Position numbers and translations under genes: made by a program. A DNA stretch of 54,699 bases from Myxococcota bacterium. GTDB lineage: Bacteria; Myxococcota_A; UBA796; JAFGLY01. The notes beneath the pieces are model-generated. The model worked only from the letters and a program-made list of their open reading frames with translations, made no database searches and was not told where the DNA came from. Of the stretch, positions 17,886 to 26,873 are shown one piece after another; position 1 is the first letter of the stretch, and every line of letters starts with the position of its first letter. The DNA lies in NCBI GenBank assembly GCA_024276675.1, contig JAJRWT010000016.1, forward strand, positions 1 to 54,699, given 5' to 3'.

Positions 17886-19490
17886 TTACCAGACCTCGAT
17901 GGTCAAGGTGTAGGCGGAATCACAGCCGTAGTCCGAACCGGAGGCGGGAACCACCATTATTTCGTAGGTGCCGCCGTCGTCCGTGTCGCTGTCCCATCCG
18001 TAGGTGCCGGAGTAGTTGATGTACTCGGAAGAGCTGCCGGCGTTGTCCGAGGAGCCCACCAGGGAACCGCCGCCGCTGGTCCAGTACAGGTACATGGCGT
18101 AGTCGTGGCCGGCGGGGATGCCTGTGAGCGAGATCTGTATGCCGTAGCCCGACTCGTCCATGCAGTCGTACCATGTGTCTTCGGTTTCGAAGGTGTAGAT
18201 GTCTACGTCGTCGGGGTGGTGGATTGTCCCGGAAGTGCTCTGGATGTCGGGGCTGCCCTTAAGGTATCCAGTGAAGAAGGTACAGTAGGCATCGCCGTCT
18301 ATGCTACCCATGTCGGTACCGGGGTAGGAGTCATTGGGCTCGTTGGCGTCGCCGAGTCCTTCGTTGATGTCGCCGTCGCAGTCGTCGTCGACCTCGTTGC
18401 ATTCTTCGGTGGCGCCGGGGTTGATGGACGAGTCGGAGTCGTCACAGTCGTTTTCGTTGGGGGTGTAGCCGTCGCCGTCGGAGTCCCAGTCGTCGGGCCC
18501 CACGACGGTCAAAGCGATTGAGTCAAAGCCGGTGAACCCCTGGCTGTCGGTGGCGCTCAAGGTGATCTCGTGATCACCTCTCGAGAGCATCGTGGTGTTG
18601 AAGTAGACCAACCCAGAGGCATCGGCGGGGTCCTGGTTGAAGAGTTTGTCGATGCTGCTTGTCCATTCCAGAGCCAGGGTGTCGGCTCGATCCATGTCGT
18701 CAGAAACCTGGGCCTGGAAGGTGATGCCGGTTTCGAGTACAGTAGAGCCGCTGGAAGGTTGTTGGATGATCACCTGGGGTGTTTCGTTGGGGATCTCGAC
18801 GGTGATGACCACCTGGTCGGTGCCAATTTCGCCCATGGTGTCCGTCACGATGACGCTCACCACGTGGTCGCCCAGGGAGAGGGATGGCGCCAGGCACTGG
18901 ATCAGGCCGGACTGGTCCGGGGGTTCGTTGCACAGGAGGCCGTCCAGATCCGAAGTCCACTCAACATCCAGGTTGGATGGGGTGTCGGCGGAATCCTGGT
19001 CGCTCGCCGTTGCCGTGAACGTGACGGCCTCGCCTTCTTCGAAGGTTTCGCCGTTGGGCGGGTAGTCGATCTGTACCTGTGGACCGGTGTTGGTCCTGGT
19101 CACCTGGATGGTGACCCTGTCCAGTCCCTCCTCGCCTTCGGAGTCCCACGCGGTGAGACTCACCACGTGGGAGCCTTCGCTCAGGGTATTGGTGGCAAAG
19201 CCCACTCGCCCCAGGGTGTCTGGGGTGTCTTGGTAGAGTTCGCCGTCCAGGCTGCTTTCCCAGATAACCATGAGCCCCTCGGCGGCTTGCTCGCCGTCGT
19301 TCACCAGGCCGGCGAATTCGACGGTTTCGCCTGACTCGAAGGGGGCGGAATCGTCGCCCGGGGAGGTGATTTCCACGGTTGGGGGGTTGTTGACCTGGTT
19401 GAGATAGATGTCGTCGCTGCCGCAGGAAGCGGCGACGAGCAGACCTGGAAGAATAGTTGTGGTGAGTTGAGCTTTGGTAGCGTGGAGCAT
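17886..19490 (-). CDS. PKD/Ig-like and MopE-motif lipoprotein
   Basis: 534 aa. Start ATG 19490 with GGAGGG eight bases upstream. Signal peptide with lipobox LVAASC. Three consecutive Ig/PKD-like beta-sandwiches of about 95-100 residues follow, each starting with a PxVxIxxP strand and carrying G(D/S)H.V.L..D. Then a MopE-type metal-binding motif (DWDSDGDGYTPNENDCDD and CNEVDDDCDGDINEG), and last a pre-peptidase C-terminal-like jelly roll with DVDIYTFETEDTW. All parts are extracellular modules and no catalytic residues are seen. Probably a surface adhesion or structural lipoprotein. Confidence 0.82.
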   Translation of the reverse strand: MLHATKAQLTTTILPGLLVAASCGSDDIYLNQVNNPPTVEITSPGDDSAPFESGETVEFAGLVNDGEQAAEGLMVIWESSLDGELYQDTPDTLGRVGFATNTLSEGSHVVSLTAWDSEGEEGLDRVTIQVTRTNTGPQVQIDYPPNGETFEEGEAVTFTATASDQDSADTPSNLDVEWTSDLDGLLCNEPPDQSGLIQCLAPSLSLGDHVVSVIVTDTMGEIGTDQVVITVEIPNETPQVIIQQPSSGSTVLETGITFQAQVSDDMDRADTLALEWTSSIDKLFNQDPADASGLVYFNTTMLSRGDHEITLSATDSQGFTGFDSIALTVVGPDDWDSDGDGYTPNENDCDDSDSSINPGATEECNEVDDDCDGDINEGLGDANEPNDSYPGTDMGSIDGDAYCTFFTGYLKGSPDIQSTSGTIHHPDDVDIYTFETEDTWYDCMDESGYGIQISLTGIPAGHDYAMYLYWTSGGGSLVGSSDNAGSSSEYINYSGTYGWDSDTDDGGTYEIMVVPASGSDYGCDSAYTLTIEVW

Positions 19491-19539
19491 GGTCGGCCCT
19501 CCAATTCCCCCGGGTGGTCGGGGATGCGACCATACCAGT

Positions 19540-19569
19540 ATAATGCCATGAGAATCTGGGTGATATCAA
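19540..19569 (-). promoter_or_regulatory. Candidate sigma-70-like promoter for the PKD lipoprotein
   Basis: On the minus strand TTGATA (19564-19569) and CATTAT (19540-19545) are separated by 18 bases, about 50 bases upstream of the ATG at 19490. It overlaps the last codons of the threonine aldolase gene. Sequence match only. Confidence 0.35.
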
Positions 19570-20585
19570 GCAGAGCCGTATGTGCGAATCTTTGCGAAAG
19601 CTGCGATGGCGGCTTCAATTCCTTCGCGGTTCACGTCCAGGTGCGTGACCAGGCGGATACGGTCCGGAGCCGTGGCGATGGCCAGCACGCCGGCGTCCCG
19701 CAGCCGTGCCACCGTTCCGGCAGCCCCGGGAGCGTCGACGTAGACCATGTTGGTTTCGGGCTCCTGGGCTTCCCAGCCCGTGTGCACCAGGCCTTCCCAG
19801 AGCCTGTGCGCCATGTCATGATCCAGGGCCAACCTGGAGACGTTGTGCTCCAGCGCGTAGATGCCGGCAGCAGCCAGGAAGCCAGCCTGCCGCATGCCGC
19901 CGCCCAGCATCTTCCGCACCCTTCGAGCCTTTGTGATGGTCTCTTCGGTACCGCAGAGAAGTGAGCCCACGGGAGCACCAAGGCCCTTTGACAGGCAGAA
20001 GCTCAGCGTGTGGAAGTCCCGGGCGATTCTCGCGGGCGACGTTGAGCTTGCAAGCGCGGCATTGAAGATCCTTGCGCCGTCCAGGTGGAGCCTGATGCCC
20101 TGGCTGTGCCCGAGCCGCGTAAGAGCGTCGATGACATCGAGAGGGTAGACGCTTCCGCCTCCGCGGTTGGATGTGTTTTCGACGCAGAGCAGGGTCGCGG
20201 GCGCGAAATGCACGTTTTGCGGTGGTATGGCTCGCAGTACATCGTCGGGATCCATGATCCCCCGGACGGAGGGCACAGGGCCCGGGAGAACGCCGGAGAT
20301 CACCGCCGGGGCGCCTGCCTCGAAGGCCAGCACGTGAGACTTTTCTTCCAGCAGGACGCGATCACCTGGCTCTGTGTGACAACGAAGGGCCACCTGGTTT
20401 GCCATGGTGCCGGATGGCAGGAAGATGGCGGCTTCCTTGCCCACCAACTCTGCCGCCATCTCCTGGAGGCGGTTGACAGAGGGGTCGTCGCCAAAGACAT
20501 CGTCGCCCACCCGGGCCTGGGCCATGGCCCGGCGCATGGCGGGGCATGGCCTGGTGACGGTGTCGCTTCGTAGATCGACGTACAT
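19566..20585 (-). CDS. ltaE: Low-specificity L-threonine aldolase
   Basis: 339 aa, full length for the family. Fold-type I PLP enzyme: N-terminal DLRSDTVTRP, then VGDDVFGDDPSVNRLQE, FLPSGTMANQVAL, HLDGARIFNA (PLP-pyridine Asp169) and the Schiff-base lysine Lys200 in FCLSKGLGAPVGS. It cleaves L-threonine or L-allo-threonine to glycine and acetaldehyde. AGAGGA precedes the ATG at 20585. It stands alone between a lipoprotein gene and the CoA-ligase gene on the same strand. Confidence 0.94.
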   Translation of the reverse strand: MYVDLRSDTVTRPCPAMRRAMAQARVGDDVFGDDPSVNRLQEMAAELVGKEAAIFLPSGTMANQVALRCHTEPGDRVLLEEKSHVLAFEAGAPAVISGVLPGPVPSVRGIMDPDDVLRAIPPQNVHFAPATLLCVENTSNRGGGSVYPLDVIDALTRLGHSQGIRLHLDGARIFNAALASSTSPARIARDFHTLSFCLSKGLGAPVGSLLCGTEETITKARRVRKMLGGGMRQAGFLAAAGIYALEHNVSRLALDHDMAHRLWEGLVHTGWEAQEPETNMVYVDAPGAAGTVARLRDAGVLAIATAPDRIRLVTHLDVNREGIEAAIAAFAKIRTYGSA

Positions 20586-20661
20586 GGATTGTCCTCTTTC
20601 CCGTGCTGCTCCCAGCGGGCTCCCTCGGGGGGCGGAGCCTGGAGCCGGATTGACTGTGCCT

Positions 20662-21963
20662 TCAGGGTTTTGGCTTGCGGGAGTCCAGCACCCGGTAGCT
20701 CTTGCCCTGGAAGCGGGGCAGGGTGCCCCGGGGCCTCACCAGGACCGTGGGCTTCAGTCCCACCGTGCCCTTTATCTTGTGGGATATTCGTCGGACCAGC
20801 AGTTGTTCGTCCTGGTCTCGATGGGGACTGGCTTCAACCTGTATGGTCAGGGCATCCATGGAGCCCTTCTTGTGTACTTCGAAGAGATAGAAGGGTTCGA
20901 CTCCCGGAACCTCCAGCAAGAGCGATTCCAGTTGGGATGGAAACACGTTCAGGCCTGAGATGTTCATCATGTCGTCGCTGCGACCCACCACCGGGCTCAT
21001 GGTGATGAGCGTGCGGCCGCAGGAGCAGGGGCGCCGGGAGAGCGACGTCATGTCGCGGGTGCGATAGCGCAGAAGCGGCATTGCCTGGCGCTGGAGAGAG
21101 GTGAGAACCAGCTCTCCCAGTTCCCCCGGGGGCAGAGGCTTCAGTGTCCTGGGATCCACCACCTCGGCCAGGACGTGGTCTTCGTTGATGTGAAGCCCGC
21201 CGCAGTCGCCCTGGCAGGCCATGGCCACGCCCGGACCCATGAGTTCGGCCAGTCCGTAGGACTCCACGGCCTGGATTCCAAGCCGTGACTCGATGAGGGT
21301 CCGAAGCTGCGGTGTCAGGGGCTCTGCTCCGAAGGAGCCCAGCCGCAGCGAGGTGGATCCCAGGTCCAAGCCCATGGAAAGTGCCTTGTCGGCAATGGTG
21401 ACCGCGTATGATGGGGTGGAGACCAGGACCGTGGCCCGGAGATCGCGGAGCAACGATACCTGGCGCTCGGTCATGCCCGACCCGCTGGGGATCACGGCAC
21501 AGCCGATCTTCCTTGCACCTTCCACATGCCCCATTCCCCCTGTGAACAGGCCCATGCCCAGGGCCACCAGGCAGATGTCTCCATGCCTGACCCCGGCAGC
21601 CCAGAAGGTGCGCGCCACGCATTCCCCCCATTGCTCCATGTCGTCGTCGGTGTATGGAACCAGCACTGGTTTGCTGGTGGTACCGGAGGTGGCGTGGATG
21701 CGTGATACCGCCCTGGGGGAAACCGCCCACATGCCGCTGGGGTAGTGCTCCTGGAGATCCTGCTTGGTCGTAAAAGGCAGCAGGCGGAGGTCTTCCAGGC
21801 TGCGGATGTGTTCGGGCCGGACTCCCTGGCGCTCCATCATTGCGCGATAGGTGCTTGTCCTGTGGTATACCAGCGTTGCCGTTCTTTTCAGCATGGCAAG
21901 CTGCATGGACCGTATTTCTTGCGGATCAGCAGCCTCGAAGGATGGATTCCACGGTTGGGTCAT
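20662..21963 (-). CDS. paaK: Phenylacetate-CoA ligase-like AMP-forming enzyme
   Basis: 433 aa, family length about 430-440. AMP-binding motif SGTTSKPVLVPYT, the PaaK blocks LPFTTKQDLQEHYP, GAEPLTPQLRTLIE, ESYGLAELMGPGVAMAC, the hinge RYRTRDMT and the C-terminal lid with VVGRSDDMMNISGLNVFPSQLE. These residues support adenylation of an aryl or acyl acid followed by thioester formation with CoA. Exact acid unknown, since PaaK-like enzymes outside phenylacetate clusters are common. Start ATG 21963 is 47 bases after the stop of the upstream Fe-S gene, so the two probably share a transcript. An open frame extends to 22209 within that gene but is not coding. Confidence 0.85.
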   Translation of the reverse strand: MTQPWNPSFEAADPQEIRSMQLAMLKRTATLVYHRTSTYRAMMERQGVRPEHIRSLEDLRLLPFTTKQDLQEHYPSGMWAVSPRAVSRIHATSGTTSKPVLVPYTDDDMEQWGECVARTFWAAGVRHGDICLVALGMGLFTGGMGHVEGARKIGCAVIPSGSGMTERQVSLLRDLRATVLVSTPSYAVTIADKALSMGLDLGSTSLRLGSFGAEPLTPQLRTLIESRLGIQAVESYGLAELMGPGVAMACQGDCGGLHINEDHVLAEVVDPRTLKPLPPGELGELVLTSLQRQAMPLLRYRTRDMTSLSRRPCSCGRTLITMSPVVGRSDDMMNISGLNVFPSQLESLLLEVPGVEPFYLFEVHKKGSMDALTIQVEASPHRDQDEQLLVRRISHKIKGTVGLKPTVLVRPRGTLPRFQGKSYRVLDSRKPKP

Positions 21964-22010
21964 TTCTGGTTCGGAGATGGAATCGTGCGGTGGTTGTTGT
22001 GGGCAGGGGG

Positions 22011-23147
22011 TCAGAGACCGCAGGCATCTGCCGCCAGTTCGCTGATGTCCACGACGCGGATGTCGTTTTCGGCTCCGAGGGTCTTGATGGCGTCTTCGAA
22101 CATGGAGAGACAGTATGGACAGGCGGTGGCCATTACTTGTGCTCCGGTGTTCAGGGCTTCTTCGATGCGGTTTTCGCTGGGCCTTTGCCCGGTGGGTACC
22201 TCGGCCCACATCTTGCCGCCGCCACCGCCGCAGCAGTAGGACATGGCGCGATTTCGGGGCATTTCGACGAGTTTGACGCCGGGCAGTGCCTCCAGCACCT
22301 GCCGTGGTTGGTCGTAGATACCATTGTGCCGGCCCAGGTAGCAGGGGTCGTGGAAGGTTACCTTGATGCTACCAAGATCCCTTGAAGGCTTCAAGGTGCC
22401 GTCGGCCAGTTTTTCAGCGAGGATTTCCACGAAGTGCACCGGCTGCACCCTGGGGGAGTCGTAGTCGTTCTTGAAGGTGTCCAGGCAGTGAGGCGAACTC
22501 ACCAACAACTTTTCAACACCCCTTGATTCGAAGATGTTCCTGTTGTTCCGTTGCAAGCTGTCCACCAGCTCTTCTTCGCCGATCTTGGTGAGACTTTCGG
22601 CGCAACAGTTGATCTCGTTGCCGAAGGCTCCGAAGCTGATGCCCATGGATTTGAGCAACGCGAGCTGGCTGCGTGCCACGGCCTTGTTGCGGGGATCGTA
22701 GGCCAGGGTGCAGCAAGGGAACCAGGCGTAGTCCTGGTCCTGGAATGTGGGAAGGTCGGCTCCGCTGGCCCAGTCTAGGCGCTTTTCGCGGGCCCCGGAC
22801 CAGGGGTTGCCGGATGATTGGAGGCTGCCCACGGCGGTACGCAGGGGGGCGGGCAGCATGCCACCTTCGCCGAAGGCCTTGCGTACTGCCTGGACGATGC
22901 CGATGAGGTCCACGTCCCGTGGGCAGTGGTCGACACAGAGCTTGCAGGTGGAGCATTCCCAGACCAGATCTTCCAGGCCGTCCAGGCCCAACTGGGACAT
23001 GATGTTCAAGAGCCGAGGGCTGTACCCGGTGAGCGGCCCCCAGGGGCAGAGAGCACTACAGGTTCCGCACTGGTAGCACTTGTGCATCGGGCTGCCGCCC
23101 ATCTCTTCGATCCATTCGCTGACCTCGAAACTGGGAATCAAAGACAT
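22011..23147 (-). CDS. Fe-S oxidoreductase with two CCG domains (HdrD/GlpC-like)
   Basis: 378 aa. Start ATG 23147 with AGGAG six bases upstream. Two [4Fe-4S] ferredoxin motifs lie near the N-terminus (KCYQCGTCSALCP and CSTCKLCVDHCP). Then two cysteine-rich CCG domains: PCCTLAYD..INCCAESL and HDPCYLGRHNG..SYCCGGGGGKMW, the second followed by ATACPYCLSMFED. This matches heterodisulfide reductase subunit D / GlpC / LutA-type electron carriers working at or near the membrane. With the CoA ligase downstream it could belong to acyl-CoA metabolism, which is inference only. Confidence 0.88.
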   Translation of the reverse strand: MSLIPSFEVSEWIEEMGGSPMHKCYQCGTCSALCPWGPLTGYSPRLLNIMSQLGLDGLEDLVWECSTCKLCVDHCPRDVDLIGIVQAVRKAFGEGGMLPAPLRTAVGSLQSSGNPWSGAREKRLDWASGADLPTFQDQDYAWFPCCTLAYDPRNKAVARSQLALLKSMGISFGAFGNEINCCAESLTKIGEEELVDSLQRNNRNIFESRGVEKLLVSSPHCLDTFKNDYDSPRVQPVHFVEILAEKLADGTLKPSRDLGSIKVTFHDPCYLGRHNGIYDQPRQVLEALPGVKLVEMPRNRAMSYCCGGGGGKMWAEVPTGQRPSENRIEEALNTGAQVMATACPYCLSMFEDAIKTLGAENDIRVVDISELAADACGL

Positions 23148-23398
23148 GAAAGCTCCTGTATGATTGGTCCGGCAGGTGCGCCCGGGGACAGGCGAAACAT
23201 GAAAAACGATGGTGTGGGCAGAAAGATGCGCGTTCTCCGATGCTGAGTTCTGCCATGCCACTTCCGGGAGCCGCAGTGGAAGGCTGTAACCGCGCATCGC
23301 CCGGGTCAGGGCCTGACTCGGAGCAATGTGTGATCAGAGACAGTACATCGTTGGGCGAACGCGCCGGTGCAGCAGCGGGCCTGGCGACTCCGGGAGAA

Positions 23399-23890
23399 TC
23401 AGCAGGCTCCACCGGCTTCGCCCATCCAGTTGGCGGGGTCTTTCACGGCGAGCACCGGGCAGGGAGCAACGCGTTGCACCTGCTGGACCGTGGAACCCAG
23501 TACCAGCCTGCGTAGAGCCCCCCTTCCCTGGTTGCCGATGACGATTACGTCGAAGCCGCGCTTCCCGGCGTATCGGCAGATCATCGATGATGCTGGTTTG
23601 CCGATGATGACGGCAGGCTCGATGGTCTCCTCGCCCGGGACGATGTCGTTGATCCACTTCGTGAGTTGCTCCCTGGTGAGCTTTTCGAGTTCTTTTTCGT
23701 GCTCGGAGGCGCTCAACGAGCCGACGGACCGGGATTCGAGGAATGTGGGCAGCCCTTCGTCCACCACGTGCAGCGCCACCACGAGCTGTGGACCCTTGAG
23801 CTTCTTGGCGAGGGCCACGGCGTAGTGCAAAGCCTGCATGCTGTCCGGCGAAAAGTCTACGGGAACGAGGATTCTGTCGAACTTCAGCAT
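23399..23890 (-). CDS. Universal stress protein (UspA family)
   Basis: 163 aa. Starts KFDRILVPVDFSPDS and ends with the ATP-binding signature GNQGRGALRRLVLGSTVQ (G-x2-G-x9-G-S/T), as in the nucleotide-binding Usp subgroup. It follows the V-type ATPase K gene by 75 bases on the same strand, so it is probably the last gene of that operon. A role in sensing ATP or energy state is inference. Confidence 0.9.
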   Translation of the reverse strand: MLKFDRILVPVDFSPDSMQALHYAVALAKKLKGPQLVVALHVVDEGLPTFLESRSVGSLSASEHEKELEKLTREQLTKWINDIVPGEETIEPAVIIGKPASSMICRYAGKRGFDVIVIGNQGRGALRRLVLGSTVQQVQRVAPCPVLAVKDPANWMGEAGGAC

Positions 23891-23965
23891 GGCTGTACCC
23901 CTGAATGAGGCGTGGTGGTCGTGGGCCTGCCCGCGAGAGCCCCCTGGGGCTCTTCACCGATGGCT

Positions 23966-24394
23966 CTAGCGGAAGAGCAGCAGGGCGGAAAAAGCCAGCG
24001 AGAGGATGGCGTAGAACTCGGGGAACACCGCCAGGAGCATGGCCTGCCCCATTCCCATCCGGTCCTGGTTGATGCTCTTGATGCCGGCGGCACACACAAC
24101 TCCCTGCCACCAACCCGAGAACAGGCATGCGATACCGGTTATCAGACCGCAGGCCAGCACCGTGAGGAATCGCCCTTCATCCAGGGCGCTGAAGCAAAGG
24201 AAGCCCACCGCGAAGCTGTAGAGCCCCTGGGTACCCGGTAGCACGGACACCGCGATGCCGTTGTTGCGACGTTCAGGGCGCATCCCGGTGACCGCGCTGC
24301 CCGCGATGGCCAGGCCGATAGCGGATCCGGACAGCCCCAGACCCAGCAGGCCCAGGCCGATGTAGGCCAGGATTTCCATCCAGTTGATTTCCAT
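23966..24394 (-). CDS. atpK: V-type ATP synthase subunit K (membrane rotor proteolipid)
   Basis: 142 aa with four transmembrane helices, the duplicated-hairpin proteolipid of V-type rotors. The ion-binding carboxylate is Glu126 in VFPEFYAI (helix 4). By eye, Leu52, Thr55 and Gln56 (LPGTQGLY), Gln97 (WWQGVV) and Glu126 match the five Na+ ligands Leu61, Thr64, Gln65, Gln110 and Glu139 of Enterococcus hirae NtpK, with the same spacing within each half. AGGAGA precedes the ATG at 24394, five bases from the subunit I stop. Confidence 0.93.
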   Translation of the reverse strand: MEINWMEILAYIGLGLLGLGLSGSAIGLAIAGSAVTGMRPERRNNGIAVSVLPGTQGLYSFAVGFLCFSALDEGRFLTVLACGLITGIACLFSGWWQGVVCAAGIKSINQDRMGMGQAMLLAVFPEFYAILSLAFSALLLFR

Positions 24395-24398
24395 GGAA

Positions 24399-26195
24399 CT
24401 ACTCTCCTTCTATCTTCTGGAACGGCGCGTAGGCTCGTCCGCCGCCTTCGAAGAACTTGCCAAAGAACTCGAGAAACTGGAGCCTGGCCGGGTGGACCAC
24501 GGCTCCGATGATGGCCATGAGGAAGTTGAACGAATGACCGCCTACCAGGATTGGCACGGCCACGATCCATCCCGCGGGGCCAAAGGAGTCCACCACGGTC
24601 ATAGCAATGGTGTTTACCACCATCGCAATGATGGCCGAAGAAAGACCAAGGCCGAAGATGCGGGCATAGGACATGACATCGCCCACCAGGCCCGTGATGT
24701 TGTAGAGGGCCCAGGCGCCGCCGCCAATGCGGCGAATGACGCTGGGATCCGGTGAGGCGAACAGCAGGATCACCAGCAGCGCCGCCACGAAGGGCCAGGG
24801 CGTGTCCATGGTTGCCCACAGCGCAAGAGTGGGAAATATGGACAACCAGCCCAGGGATCCGATGACGTGCTGCCAGCGTTCCTCCTGGACGTATCGCACC
24901 AGGCGGATCAACATGCCCACCGTGAGTTGCACCACCCCGAAGATCAGGGAAACGTAGAAGAACTTCTTGGGGTCTTCGTTCAGGGAGAACAGCAGCTTCG
25001 ACGTGGACAGGTCGAACAGCTCGTAGAGCTTGACGCCGAAGAGGTTGCCGGTGAGGGTGCCGATGACCATGGTACCGATGCCCAGGATGACCAGCCACTG
25101 AAGTGCGAGCCTTGCTTCGCCGGTGGGTTTGAACCTGCGTTGCGCCCAGATGCCCAGGCCCGTGAGGATGGTGCCATAGCCAAGGTCGCCCAGGCAGAAC
25201 CCGAAGAACAGGCCCATGAAGGGAGCGATGAACAGGGTGGGATCGTATTCACGATAGTGGGGAAGGTTGAAGGCCTTCAGGAGCGGCTGGAACTGCCTCA
25301 CCAGGGGGCCGTTTCGAAGGGCGATGGGGACGTCGTCTTCCAGGTCCGGATCCTCGATGACGAACGCCACGGGTCGATTTTGGCAGGCCCTGCGCAGGTC
25401 GCCCACCCTGGATGTGGGGCACCAGCCCGACAGGGCGAAGATCTCGGTATCGCCACCCAACCCGGAGCGTACTTCATGATAGCGAATCCGGTCTTGCAGT
25501 CGTTGATCCAGCGCCTTCAGGGCAGGCGTATGTGTTGACAGCTTCAGCAATTGGGCCGTGATTTCGGCCAACTCCTGCCTGATGGCCTTTTGTTCCTGCT
25601 GGAGCTGTGAGAGTGAGCGGTTTGCCAGTGTGGCCCTGTCCAGATCCAGGTCCGGCGCTGTGCCGATGCGGAGGGCCAGAAGGCCCAAACGCCTGCCTTT
25701 CGCGTAAAGGGCGACTGTGCTGTGCCAGTCCAGGCGGGAAAGGTCCAGGTCGGACAACTCGGCCTGATCGGTTTCGTACAGCCGCAGGAACACGTCGTGC
25801 TGCTCAAGGTAGTCCAGGTCGCCCGGGTCGAAGTCGCCCCATGGGCGGATCTGCTGGATTTCCTTTTCGGCTGAGCCCAGGCGCGTCTCCAGCTCGGTAC
25901 GCCTTGCCGTGAGTTTTTCCACGCGTTTGACGGTGTCTTCAGCCAGTGCCATGTCTTTCTTGGGAGACATGGGCGGCGCGGTCTTGCGGGCGGCTTTTTC
26001 GGAGCGGGTTTGTTCCAGGGTGTGGATCACTCGTTGTACCAGGAGGCGTTGGGAGAGAAGATCCGAGGGAGGATCTTCCACCTGGCTCAACGGTACCGGG
26101 TCCAGCAGGGCGATGCCTTGAAGAGACTGGAGGATCTCGTCGCTGATGTCGGCCGGTCCAACTATACCGACCCGCTTCATCCTAACTATGGCCAT
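24399..26195 (-). CDS. atpI: V-type ATP synthase subunit I (membrane stator)
   Basis: 598 aa. Start ATG 26195 (GGAGG seven bases upstream) overlaps the end of the D gene by 14 bases. N-terminal half soluble and coiled-coil rich (EKAARKTAPP..RVEKLTARRTELETRLG), C-terminal half with about seven membrane helices. The region YDPTLFIAPFMGLFFGFCLGDLGYG is typical for subunit a/I and ends before the helix that carries the essential arginine path. Subunit I forms the ion half-channels against the K ring and anchors the peripheral stalk. Confidence 0.93.
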   Translation of the reverse strand: MAIVRMKRVGIVGPADISDEILQSLQGIALLDPVPLSQVEDPPSDLLSQRLLVQRVIHTLEQTRSEKAARKTAPPMSPKKDMALAEDTVKRVEKLTARRTELETRLGSAEKEIQQIRPWGDFDPGDLDYLEQHDVFLRLYETDQAELSDLDLSRLDWHSTVALYAKGRRLGLLALRIGTAPDLDLDRATLANRSLSQLQQEQKAIRQELAEITAQLLKLSTHTPALKALDQRLQDRIRYHEVRSGLGGDTEIFALSGWCPTSRVGDLRRACQNRPVAFVIEDPDLEDDVPIALRNGPLVRQFQPLLKAFNLPHYREYDPTLFIAPFMGLFFGFCLGDLGYGTILTGLGIWAQRRFKPTGEARLALQWLVILGIGTMVIGTLTGNLFGVKLYELFDLSTSKLLFSLNEDPKKFFYVSLIFGVVQLTVGMLIRLVRYVQEERWQHVIGSLGWLSIFPTLALWATMDTPWPFVAALLVILLFASPDPSVIRRIGGGAWALYNITGLVGDVMSYARIFGLGLSSAIIAMVVNTIAMTVVDSFGPAGWIVAVPILVGGHSFNFLMAIIGAVVHPARLQFLEFFGKFFEGGGRAYAPFQKIEGE

Positions 26196-26820
26196 GGACG
26201 CCTCCGGTTGCCACGGCCGCCACCTTGGCAAGGAGCTTGGCCTTGGCAATCTTGGCCCTGCAGACGGCAGCGGTTTGTTGATCGCCCAGGTATACCTTGA
26301 TCTTGCGTATGTTTTCGCGGGTCTCGGGAATGAGGACCTTTTCGTAGAGGTTGATTCGCTGGGTGGTCTTGGTGAGTTCCTGTTGGAGCATCTGCTCCTG
26401 GCGGTTCATCACCTTGAGTTCCTCTCTGGAGGAGATGGCGCGGTAAATAAAGTCCAGCGCGGCGTCGTAGATGGGAGGGGTGGCCAGGAGGGAATAGGAG
26501 ACGGGCTTGAAATCCACGCGCTGGAAGACCGGTACCTTGACGCCGGCCACGTTGCCCCTGGATACATGGACCTGGTGGATGGCCACCAGGGGCTGTACCC
26601 AGGGAAGAACCTGCTGTAGCATGGGAGCCCACGACGAGGCACTCTGGAGCAGAGAGTCCTGGGCGGCTTCTTTCTGACGAATACGCTTCTGGAGTTTGCG
26701 CAGCTCCGATTGAAGCTGTTGCTTGCGCAACTCCAGGGTGGGCAGAAACTCCAGGTACAGTTTAAGCATCTGGGTCTGCTCACGAAGCGTGTTCTTGTTG
26801 AGCTTTATCTTTTCAGCCAT
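26182..26820 (-). CDS. atpD: V-type ATP synthase subunit D (central stalk)
   Basis: 212 aa, usual length about 200-215. Long amphipathic helices at both ends (KLNKNTLREQTQMLKLY..; QQELTKTTQRINLYEKVLIPETRENIRKIKVYLGD), as in the rotor shaft subunit D. Its 3' end overlaps the subunit I start by 14 bases, indicating translational coupling. It couples A/B rotation to the K ring. No subunit F gene was found next to it. Confidence 0.92.
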   Translation of the reverse strand: MAEKIKLNKNTLREQTQMLKLYLEFLPTLELRKQQLQSELRKLQKRIRQKEAAQDSLLQSASSWAPMLQQVLPWVQPLVAIHQVHVSRGNVAGVKVPVFQRVDFKPVSYSLLATPPIYDAALDFIYRAISSREELKVMNRQEQMLQQELTKTTQRINLYEKVLIPETRENIRKIKVYLGDQQTAAVCRAKIAKAKLLAKVAAVATGGVHGHS

Positions 26821-26873
26821 GGTCCGGGCTCTGTTGCCAGGGTTTTGCGGTGGCCCAACGAGTTATGCCTGGG

